Of a stretch of 52,577 nt of DNA, positions 42,283 to 52,577 are shown piece after piece. The translations under genes and the position numbers were made by a program. The notes below the pieces were generated by a model. That model was not told the origin of the DNA and did not search any database. It saw only the letters and a program-made list of their open reading frames with translations. Source of the stretch: Caulobacteraceae bacterium (lineage in GTDB: Bacteria; Pseudomonadota; Alphaproteobacteria; Caulobacterales; Caulobacteraceae); the NCBI GenBank assembly GCA_947452365.1, contig CANGCO010000009.1, forward strand, positions 1 through 52,577, in the 5' to 3' direction. Numbering within the stretch: the first letter of the stretch is position 1; each line of letters opens with the position of its first letter.

Positions 42283-44145
42283 GTGACCCAGACCCGCGCC
42301 CTCGAACATGCCCCGCTTGACCTGCCCGTGCTGGATCAGGCCCGCAATGTCCTGCGCCGCACCTTTGGCCATGGCGATTTTCGCGGTCTGCAGGCTAAGG
42401 TGATTGCCGAGGTCTTGGCGGGCCAAAGCGCCCTGGCCGTCCTGCCCACCGGCGGCGGCAAGAGCCTGTGTTACCAGATCCCCAGCCTGATGCGGGCGGG
42501 GCTTGGCCTTGTCATCTCACCCCTGATTGCCCTGATGGCCGACCAGGTCGCGGGCCTGCAACAATCGGGTGTGGCGGCCGAAAGACTGGATTCCGACACC
42601 AGCCTGGATGATCGCTCGCGCATCTGGAGCCAGATTGAGGCGGGCAAGTTAGACCTGCTCTATCTGTCGCCTGAGGGCCTGATGCAGAGCCATGTGCTCG
42701 ACCGCTTGGTGCGCCTGCCCATTGCCCTGATTGCGGTTGATGAGGCCCACTGCGTCAGCCAATGGGGCCATGATTTTCGTCCCGAATACCGAACGCTTGG
42801 CCGCCTAGCGGAACTGTTCCCGCAAGTGCCGCGTCTGGCCGTAACGGCCACAGCCGATGCAAGAACCCGCGACGATATCCGCGCCGCACTCCGGCTGGGC
42901 GGGGCCGCCGAATTTGTCGATAGTTTTGCCAGGCCCGAACTGGCCTTGAGCGCCGAGCGCAAACGCGGCCGGGGCCACGCCCGGGTGATTGAACTGGTCA
43001 AGGCTAGGCGCGGCCGGGCGGGCGTGATCTATTCTGGGTCGCGCGATGGCACTGAGGTCCTGGCCCAGGCCTTAGGCGCCGAGGGCATACCAGCCCTAGC
43101 CTATCATGCGGGCCTTGACCGCAATCTGCGCCATGAGCGGCTAAACCGGTTCATGGATGAGGACGAGGCGGTGATGGTCGCCACCATTGCCTTTGGCATG
43201 GGGGTGGACAAGCCTGATGTGCGCTTTGTCATCCATGCCGATCCCCCAGCTTCAATCGAGGCCTATTGGCAAGAAATCGGCCGGGCCGGGCGCGATGGTG
43301 ATCCGGCTGAGGGCATTACCCTTTATGGCTCGGCGGATATGGCCTGGGCGCTAAAGCGGCTGGACGGCCGCGATATGGAGCCTGAGGTCAAGCAGGTCCA
43401 GGCGCGCAAGCTGCGCCAGCTCTATAGCCTGCTCGATGGCATGACCTGCCGCGCCGCGGGGGTGCGGCGCTATTTTGGCGAAGAGGGCGCGCAAGCTTGC
43501 GGGGTTTGTGATCTTTGCTTGTCGCCGCCGCGCGGGATGGATCAGACCCAGGCCGCGCAAAAGGCCCTATCGGCCGTGCATAGGCTAGGCGGACGCTATG
43601 GCCGCGGCCGGGCCATTGACCATCTGATGGGCAAGACCAAGGATCCTGATAGCCAAGAGGCGGCCATGTCGACCTTTGGCATTGGCAAGGACCTCAAGGC
43701 CACAGACTGGCGCGACCTGATGGACCAGCTCTTGTTTGAAGGCCTGCTCAAGGAAGACCCCAATGATGGCCGCCCCCTGATCGGGCTCGGCGATGGCGAG
43801 GCGGTGCGGGCCGTCTATCGCGGCGAGCGGCGCATACTGACCCGCGAGCCGACGAGTACCGACACCGACGCCTCTGATCGCCCAGCCCGACCGCGCAAGG
43901 GCGTCATGCTTGAGGTTCCGGTACATGATCGGCCCCTGTTTGAAGCCCTGCGCAATTGGCGAAAGATCGAGGCCGGGCGTCAGCATGTGCCGCCCTATGT
44001 CATATTCCACGACAAGACCTTGCTCGATATTGCCGCAGCCCGGCCGACAAGCTTGCCAAGCCTGGCCAAGACCGGCGGCGTTGGTCAGGGCAAGCTAGAG
44101 CGCTATGGCGAGGCGGTGCTGGCCGTGGTCAGAGGCCTAGATTAG
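42283..44145 (+). CDS. recQ: ATP-dependent DNA helicase RecQ
   Basis: A 620-residue 3'-5' helicase that acts in recombination and fork repair. Motifs in order: Walker A PTGGGKSLCYQIP (56-68), DEAH box in DEAHCVSQWGHDFRPEY, RecQ motif VI QEIGRAGRDG, a zinc-binding four-cysteine module (CRAAGVRRYF ... CGVCDLC), winged helix, and a C-terminal HRDC domain (residues about 540-615). The start is GTG 42283. The stop overlaps that of the convergent fpr gene within TTAG (44142-44145). The gene appears intact. Confidence 0.96.
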   Translation: MTQTRALEHAPLDLPVLDQARNVLRRTFGHGDFRGLQAKVIAEVLAGQSALAVLPTGGGKSLCYQIPSLMRAGLGLVISPLIALMADQVAGLQQSGVAAERLDSDTSLDDRSRIWSQIEAGKLDLLYLSPEGLMQSHVLDRLVRLPIALIAVDEAHCVSQWGHDFRPEYRTLGRLAELFPQVPRLAVTATADARTRDDIRAALRLGGAAEFVDSFARPELALSAERKRGRGHARVIELVKARRGRAGVIYSGSRDGTEVLAQALGAEGIPALAYHAGLDRNLRHERLNRFMDEDEAVMVATIAFGMGVDKPDVRFVIHADPPASIEAYWQEIGRAGRDGDPAEGITLYGSADMAWALKRLDGRDMEPEVKQVQARKLRQLYSLLDGMTCRAAGVRRYFGEEGAQACGVCDLCLSPPRGMDQTQAAQKALSAVHRLGGRYGRGRAIDHLMGKTKDPDSQEAAMSTFGIGKDLKATDWRDLMDQLLFEGLLKEDPNDGRPLIGLGDGEAVRAVYRGERRILTREPTSTDTDASDRPARPRKGVMLEVPVHDRPLFEALRNWRKIEAGRQHVPPYVIFHDKTLLDIAAARPTSLPSLAKTGGVGQGKLERYGEAVLAVVRGLD

Positions 44146-44945
44146 CCGACAAAGGCCCGTTCAATGACAAAATCGCCGGGCTCGGAATTGGCACCCTCGA
44201 CGAGGCCATTGGACTCCAAAAGCGCGGCAACATCCTTGATCATGGCCATGCTGCCACAAATCATGGCGCGGTCTTCAGCCGGGTCAAAATGGGTCCGATC
44301 TAGGCCCAGATCCTTGAACAGTTCGCCGCTGGTTGCCCGATCGGTAATCCGGCCCATACGCTCAAACGGCTCGCGCGTCACTGAGGGGTAATAGACCAGT
44401 TGTTTGCGGGCCTGTTCGCCGACCAGCTCATCGTCAAAAATGTCTTTTTCAAACAGGTCGCGATAGGCCAGCTCCGCCACCTCGCGCACCGTGTGCACGA
44501 CAATCACCTGTTCAAACCGCTCATAGGTCTCTGGATCGCGTGCGACGCTCAAGAAGGGCGCAAGACCCGTGCCGGTGCTGATCAGAAACAGACGCTTACC
44601 GCCCTTGAGCGCGTCCAAAACCAGGGTCCCGGTCGGCTTCTTGCCCATCAAGACCTCATCGCCCGGCTTGATATTCAAGAGGTGCGAGGTTAGCGGTCCG
44701 TCCGGTACCTTGATCGACAAGAACTCAATCTCATCGGCAAAGCCGGGGCTAGCAATCGAATAGGCGCGCAAGATTGGCTTGGGCTCCAGCGCCAAGCCAA
44801 TCATGATAAATTCACCCGAGCGGAACCTTAAGCTCGGCGGGCGGCTAATGGCAAAGCTGAACAGACGATCGGTCCAGTGTTTTACCCACAAGACCGTCTG
44901 ATGATTATAAGGCGAAGCCTTGGCCTCTGGCACGGACTGGGTCAT
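44142..44945 (-). CDS. fpr: ferredoxin-NADP reductase
   Basis: A 267-residue FAD-binding reductase. The FAD motif RAYSIASP, the SKVPDGPLTSHL-like segment (here SIKVPDGPLTSHLLNI), the NADP-binding STGTGLAPFLS and the C-terminal ERAFVG ending identify the bacterial subclass I Fpr, which passes electrons between NADPH and ferredoxin or flavodoxin and is often induced by oxidative stress. It starts at ATG 44945; gyrB ends 116 bp further up on the same strand. No SoxR-like site was recognised. Confidence 0.94.
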   Translation of the reverse strand: MTQSVPEAKASPYNHQTVLWVKHWTDRLFSFAISRPPSLRFRSGEFIMIGLALEPKPILRAYSIASPGFADEIEFLSIKVPDGPLTSHLLNIKPGDEVLMGKKPTGTLVLDALKGGKRLFLISTGTGLAPFLSVARDPETYERFEQVIVVHTVREVAELAYRDLFEKDIFDDELVGEQARKQLVYYPSVTREPFERMGRITDRATSGELFKDLGLDRTHFDPAEDRAMICGSMAMIKDVAALLESNGLVEGANSEPGDFVIERAFVG

Positions 44946-45060
44946 TCAGGGTCTTTCACGCGGATTGTGTCCCTTAGCTTGCGGCCCACAAGCCAAGGCA
45001 ATGTGCGCGTTACTTAAACGCTGGTCAGGGCGCGGACAAGGTGGGGGAGCCAGACGCCCC

Positions 45061-48686
<3,626 letters not shown>

Positions 48687-48706
48687 TGCCCAACCAGTCC
48701 CGGCGA

Positions 48707-49825
48707 TCAAACCCGCAGCGGCATCAGCACATAGCGCACGCCGTCATCGACCGGGTCGAGCACAAGCGTTGGCGAGGCGGGATCGGCAAACCGGAACTCC
48801 GCACTGGTTTCCTGAATCTGTCCGGCGACATCGAGCAGATACCGGGCATTAAACCCGATCTCAAAGCCCTCGCCCTCATAATCCACTTCCAGCTCCTCGA
48901 CCCCCTGACCGGCCTCCATATTGCGCACGGTCAGAATGATCTTACCCGGCTCGACCGCCATCTTGACCGATCGCGACTTCTCAGCCGAGATGGTCGCCAC
49001 CCGGTCAACGGCCGCGGCAAACAGGGCATTATCGACCATTAGGACGCGGTTATTATCCTTAGGAATGACCCGGGCATAATCGGGGAAGGAGCCGTCAATC
49101 ACCTTGGAGGTCAGGGCCGCGCGGCCAAAGCTAAAGCGCACCTTGGCAGGCGACAGGTGAAGCTCAACGCTTTCGCCTGCATCTTCCAACAGGCGGCGCG
49201 CTTCTTGCACCGTCTTGCGCGGCACGATGACGCCGGGTGCGCCGACTGCGCCTTCCGGCGCAAGCATTTCGGCCAGCGCCAGACGGTGACCATCTGTGGC
49301 CACGGCCCTTAGCTTGGTGACGCCGTTGTCCACCACAGTATGGAGATATAGACCATTGAGATAATAGCGGGTTTCTTCGGTTGAGATGGCAAACCGGGTC
49401 TTATCGATCAGGCGCATCAGATCGACCGTATCGACCACAAGCCTTGCGGTCAGGCCCTCGGACGACATGACCGGGAAATCACCGGCTGGCAGGACCGGCA
49501 GATTGAACCGCGAGCGGCCAGCACTAACCTGAAGGCGCGGATCATCGCCAGCAAAGCTTAGCTCAACCTCGGCCCCATCCGGCAATTTGCGGACAATTTC
49601 ATAAAGCGTATGAGCAGGCGCCGTGATCTGGCCGGGCACCTCAACGCGGGCCTCGGCCTCGTCGGTGATTTCCATATCCAGGTCGGTGGCCGAAAAGGTC
49701 AAGGTTCCGCGCTCGGCCGACAAGAGCACATTGGACAATATGGGAATGGTATTGCGCCGCTCCACGACGCTTTGCACATGCCCTAGGGCCTTTAGCAGCG
49801 CTGCCCGCTCGATGGTAAGCTTCAT
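48707..49825 (-). CDS. dnaN: DNA polymerase III beta subunit (sliding clamp)
   Basis: A 372-residue clamp with three repeated domains, starting [20 protein letters not shown] and ending [12 protein letters not shown]. It forms the ring that holds replicative polymerase on DNA and binds many partners through its C-terminal domain pocket. Length is standard. An AGGAGG-like segment precedes the ATG. It is separated from dnaA by 193 bp, in which I find a tandem GCCTTAAGG/GCCTTAAGC but no clear terminator. Confidence 0.97.
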   Translation of the reverse strand: MKLTIERAALLKALGHVQSVVERRNTIPILSNVLLSAERGTLTFSATDLDMEITDEAEARVEVPGQITAPAHTLYEIVRKLPDGAEVELSFAGDDPRLQVSAGRSRFNLPVLPAGDFPVMSSEGLTARLVVDTVDLMRLIDKTRFAISTEETRYYLNGLYLHTVVDNGVTKLRAVATDGHRLALAEMLAPEGAVGAPGVIVPRKTVQEARRLLEDAGESVELHLSPAKVRFSFGRAALTSKVIDGSFPDYARVIPKDNNRVLMVDNALFAAAVDRVATISAEKSRSVKMAVEPGKIILTVRNMEAGQGVEELEVDYEGEGFEIGFNARYLLDVAGQIQETSAEFRFADPASPTLVLDPVDDGVRYVLMPLRV

Positions 49826-50018
49826 CTTGTCTTCCGATCAGGAGGCCTTAAGGGCCTTAAGCAATTCCCTAACCCGGCGCAGGGGCAATCGCGAGCGATT
49901 CCTCCGACAGGGAAACCGAGATTAGCGCAAAAGACACCTTAGGGAAGGGGGTCTGGACACAGATTGCAATTTGCCTGCAATGCGCAGCGGTTCCCACCTT
50001 CACGCTGCAAATCTGCGC

Positions 50019-51473
50019 CTAGCCGCGCAGTTTACGCGTCAAGGCCTCTAGGTCCCGCACCAGCTGCGGATCGTCCGCGCGCAAGGCCTCAATCCGGCGC
50101 ACCGCGTGCAGGACGGTCGTGTGATCACGCCCGCCAAACCGGCGGCCGATATCGGGCAAGGAGCGGGTGGTCAATTGCTTGGCCAGCCACATGGCGGCCT
50201 GGCGCGGCCGGGCAATCGAGCGATTGCGCCGCTCCGAAATCAGATCGGCCTGTTTGAGGCCATAATGCTCTGACGTGGCCTTTTGGATATCATCAATCGT
50301 GATGCGCTTTTCGGCGCCGCGCAGGTGCGGCCGCAAGATCGCCTGGGCCTCATCCAGGGTCAGGCGGGTCACGCCCTCGCCCGCGCGGGCCATCAGGGTG
50401 TTCAGCGCGCCTTCAAGCTCGCGCACGCTCTCGGTGAAGCGATCGGCGAGAAACTGCAAGACCTCAGGCCGCGCAGTAATGCCAACCAGGCCCTGCTGGC
50501 GGCCAAGCATGTCGAGCTTTTTCTCCAAAATGCCCAAACGCAAGGTGCGGTCGGCTGGCTCAATGCCGCAGACCAGACCGGCCTGAAGGTGCGAACGCAG
50601 ACGCGCATCAAGCTCATCCAAGGCCGCAGGCGCCCGATCCGACGAAAACACGACCCGGCGGCCATCCTCGACCAGGGCGGTCAGGGTATGGAACAATTCT
50701 TCTTGGGTGGACTGTTTGCCACCGACAAAATGCACATCATCAATCAGCAAAAGGTCTGCCGCGCGCAGATCGTCCTTAAAGGCCGCAGTATGCTTATCCA
50801 TCACAGCGCGCACAAAGGTCGACAAGAACCGTTCGGCCGTCAGATAGACCACACGCTTTTCCGGGGCCGAACGCATGGCCTCCCAGGCAATCGCATTCAA
50901 AAGATGGGTCTTACCAAAGCCGTAAGGGCCGTGGATTAGGACGGGATTAAAATGGCCATCCGCCCAAGACGCCACGCGCCTTGCCACGGCCAGGGCAAAC
51001 TCATTGGCAGGGCCGGGCACAAAGGTGTCAAAGGTAAATCGCTCTTGCAGGCCCAGAGATCGCGGCGCCCGAGCGCCCTCGGCCGCTGCGCCCGCCATGG
51101 GCATAAGGCTTGGCATATCCGAAGACACAGGCTTGGCGACGGCAATGCGTTCGGCGTCGGTCATGGAAACCGCGCCCGCTACAGCGTCAAATTCAGCGCG
51201 AGACTTTAAATCAATCTTGCGACCCTCTGGGTCGTTCATGGCCCATAGCTCGGCAATCCGATGCCACGCATTGCGACGGATCCAGTCCCTAGCAATACCG
51301 GTGGGCGTGACGAGAACGAGGGCGCCATTCATAGCCTGGCGAACACTCGCCTGTGCCAACCATGAGCCATAGGTTGCATCGCCCAGTTCTGCCTTGAGCG
51401 CTGCGCAGGCCTTGCCCCACACGGTCCCCGCCTGACCTTGGGCTTCTACTGCGTCATAGCTCACAATCGGCAT
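50019..51473 (-). CDS. dnaA: chromosomal replication initiator DnaA
   Basis: A 484-residue initiator: domain I at the N-terminus (VWGKACAALKAELGDATYGSWL), a variable domain II, the AAA+ domain with Walker A GPYGFGKTH and Walker B LLIDDVHFVGGK, and domain IV with the DnaA signature RDHTTVLHAVRRI that reads DnaA boxes. The Walker A differs from the usual GGVGLGKTH at several non-catalytic positions but keeps GxxGxGKT. ATG 51473 follows GGGGA; the frame extends to 51545. GANTC methylation sites lie upstream, as in Caulobacter, where CcrM methylation affects dnaA transcription. Confidence 0.96.
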   Translation of the reverse strand: MPIVSYDAVEAQGQAGTVWGKACAALKAELGDATYGSWLAQASVRQAMNGALVLVTPTGIARDWIRRNAWHRIAELWAMNDPEGRKIDLKSRAEFDAVAGAVSMTDAERIAVAKPVSSDMPSLMPMAGAAAEGARAPRSLGLQERFTFDTFVPGPANEFALAVARRVASWADGHFNPVLIHGPYGFGKTHLLNAIAWEAMRSAPEKRVVYLTAERFLSTFVRAVMDKHTAAFKDDLRAADLLLIDDVHFVGGKQSTQEELFHTLTALVEDGRRVVFSSDRAPAALDELDARLRSHLQAGLVCGIEPADRTLRLGILEKKLDMLGRQQGLVGITARPEVLQFLADRFTESVRELEGALNTLMARAGEGVTRLTLDEAQAILRPHLRGAEKRITIDDIQKATSEHYGLKQADLISERRNRSIARPRQAAMWLAKQLTTRSLPDIGRRFGGRDHTTVLHAVRRIEALRADDPQLVRDLEALTRKLRG

Positions 51474-51856
51474 GCCAAATCCCCAAAACCAAACCCATGA
51501 CCTGCGGCGCGTCAAGGCCAAGGCCAAAGCGAACCGCAAAGACAAACCCGCTGCCTGCCGCTAAACGCAATCGGCACTCAAGCAAAATTGCCTCGAACCC
51601 AAGCGTAGATCTCCTCAGTCAAGCAAAGTTCGGTTCACGCAAGGCCCCTCTAGACCCTTCGCTTTTGCCGTCATCTGCTGAGATATGGATCACCCCGAGG
51701 GCCTAAGATTAGCCTTGATCAGAGACGGGTCAACGCAGATTCTTTGGTTAAAGTTCAGATATATTTGTTGACTCACAAAACATCTAAATTCGCCAATGCC
51801 ATAGCCAATAATCCTCACGAATTGGTACGAAACTTTTCCGTAGAGGAACAAAAAAA
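51474..51856. other. dnaA upstream region: promoter and GANTC sites, no DnaA boxes seen
   Basis: No gene is seen here. A minus-strand promoter-like pair is TTGACC (51733-51728) and TAATCT (51711-51706) with a 16-bp spacer. Two CcrM-type GANTC sites sit at 51738-51742 and 51770-51774, just upstream of it. I looked for TTATNCACA on both strands and found none, so I do not call an origin in this gap. Confidence 0.45.
51706..51733 (-). promoter_or_regulatory. candidate dnaA promoter
   Basis: Minus-strand TTGACC (51733-51728), 16 bp, TAATCT (51711-51706). Transcription would begin near 51699, leaving a leader of about 225 nt. The GANTC site at 51738-51742 adjoins the -35 element. By eye only. Confidence 0.35.
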
Positions 51857-51879
51857 CGGCGAGGCCAACAGCCTCGCCG
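51857..51879 (-). terminator. intrinsic terminator of rpsT
   Basis: CGGCGAGGC (51857-51865) and GCCTCGCCG (51871-51879) form a perfect 9-bp stem with a 5-nt loop; the minus strand then has TTTTTTT. It lies 60 bp past the rpsT stop and insulates rpsT from dnaA. Confidence 0.93.
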
Positions 51880-51939
51880 ATCATTTATTTTTGAGTATTA
51901 TCAATAGCTTAAGGCCGAGCCGCCAGCCTTGCCGACAAA

Positions 51940-52209
51940 TTAGGCAGCGTCAAGCTTCTTGAGTTGTGCCGCAAGGCGCGACACCTTTCGCGAGCCGGTA
52001 TTCTTGTGCACCACACCCTTGGACACAGCGCGCATCAATTCCGATTGCGCCTCAACAAAGGCACCCTTGGCTGCGGCGACATCGCCAGCCGTCAGGGCTT
52101 CTTCGAACTTGCGCAAGAATGTGCGGACGCGGGAACGGCGGGCCTTATTGACCTCTGTACGGCGCTCGATCTTACGGATCGCCTTTTTGGCGCCGGGCGT
52201 ATTGGCCAT
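51940..52209 (-). CDS. rpsT: 30S ribosomal protein S20
   Basis: An 89-residue, Lys/Arg/Ala-rich helical protein beginning [26 protein letters not shown] and containing [20 protein letters not shown], the S20 signature. It binds 16S rRNA in the body of the small subunit. It has its own terminator. The neighbourhood rpsT-dnaA on the same strand is as in Caulobacter and supports the taxonomic guess. Confidence 0.97.
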   Translation of the reverse strand: MANTPGAKKAIRKIERRTEVNKARRSRVRTFLRKFEEALTAGDVAAAKGAFVEAQSELMRAVSKGVVHKNTGSRKVSRLAAQLKKLDAA

Positions 52210-52370
52210 GGGTTTTAAAACCTTCGAATGGATAAGCGGCGGGCAAGAGGCCTGCCACCGAAATCAGGAATGGGCGCATATACTGAAAGCCAAGGCCTGC
52301 GTCAACGCGATTGAGTCATTCTGTTGGATCGGGCTGTTGGAGCGGGGTGCCGATAAGCAGACGTCAGGCC

Positions 52371-52577
52371 TTAAGGCCCTTCTACGACAAAGCCTTGGCC
52401 GCGCAATAGGGTGGGCAGGCCATCGGGCCCGATCAGGTGCCCAACCCCGACCACCACAAGCGTCGTACCGCGCCCAGCCATGCGTTTGCCAAGGGTTTGC
52501 GCCCAGTCCAGGTTCCTCTGGCGGATCAGGGTATGATAAAGGCCCGGCGTCAGGGTCCTCACCGGCGCAAGGGCCTC
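52371..52577 (-). CDS. TraB/GumN-family protein, C-terminal part only (cut by window edge)
   Basis: The frame is open to the window end, so only the last 68 residues are visible. The segment RNLDWAQTLGKRMAGRGTT and then VVVGVGHLIGPDGLPTLLRGQGF is the conserved C-terminal block of bacterial TraB/GumN proteins (NxxWA, GHLxGxxGLPxLL). These are membrane-associated or exported metalloprotease-like proteins of poorly known function. The real start lies beyond 52577. Confidence 0.8.
   Translation of the reverse strand, partial: EALAPVRTLTPGLYHTLIRQRNLDWAQTLGKRMAGRGTTLVVVGVGHLIGPDGLPTLLRGQGFVVEGP

Noticed and set aside
51474-51939. Chromosomal origin next to dnaA
   Set aside because: No DnaA-box consensus was found; only a promoter, GANTC sites and the rpsT terminator are seen.

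Overview
The window looks like the replication-gene region of an alphaproteobacterium, most likely of the Caulobacterales/Hyphomonadaceae type. The clues are the order rpsT-dnaA-dnaN-recF-gyrB on one strand, a CpdR-type receiver and an RcdA (DUF1465) adaptor, a ChvI/ChvG pair joined to an HPr kinase and an incomplete PTS, GANTC sites upstream of dnaA, and an ethylmalonyl-CoA pathway cluster. Coding density is high, with many ATGA/TAATG junctions and three convergent gene pairs that share their stop tetranucleotide. No rRNA, CRISPR array or intact insertion sequence was seen. Two tRNAs are present: Arg-CCG and Val-GAC.

Layout. 0-2.7 kb: small lipoprotein, tRNA-Arg, lone ABC ATPase and two small zinc-ribbon proteins. 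2.76-4.98 kb: a type II restriction-modification module (C5 methyltransferase plus NaeI-like endonuclease) bounded by 107-bp direct repeats. 5.17-7.31 kb: a compact three-gene cassette (122-aa peptide, haem-oxygenase-fold diiron enzyme, radical SAM enzyme) that resembles a peptide-modification (RiPP) pathway; this is the best candidate for an undescribed system. 7.3-13.8 kb: polA, then chvI-chvG-hprK-EIIA-HPr. 13.9-17.0 kb: a foreign-looking Baeyer-Villiger monooxygenase with a divergent AraC-type regulator whose end may be frameshifted. 17.0-20.5 kb: ahcY, pyridoxal kinase and a serine hydrolase. 20.5-22.9 kb: a quorum-sensing locus (luxR-luxI-98-aa protein) and an XRE regulator. 23.2-27.1 kb: typA, a probable small RNA with an anti-Shine-Dalgarno segment, N-formylglutamate amidohydrolase, cpdR and tRNA-Val. 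27.1-29.7 kb: an AT-richer stretch with envelope proteins. 29.7-40.4 kb: PhoD phosphatase, acetyltransferase, then mdh, mch, mcl2-like, ecm and ccr with small neighbours. 40.4-45 kb: rcdA, DUF1192, quinone oxidoreductase, recQ and fpr. 45-52.6 kb: gyrB, recF, dnaN, dnaA, rpsT and a cut-off TraB/GumN-like gene.

How the genes fit together. Ccr, Ecm, Mch, an Mcl2-type malyl-CoA thioesterase and malate dehydrogenase together cover much of the conversion of crotonyl-CoA to malate, so acetyl-CoA assimilation through the ethylmalonyl-CoA pathway is likely; the mutase and Ccr genes diverge around a strong composite dyad. ChvI/ChvG with HprK, EIIA and HPr is the usual alphaproteobacterial envelope-stress and regulatory-PTS block, here without rapZ. 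CpdR and RcdA are both part of the ClpXP adaptor hierarchy that controls cell-cycle regulators, and both lie within 52 kb of dnaA. Everything is read from sequence alone; family assignments rest on recognisable motifs, while operators, promoters and the small RNA are inferences.
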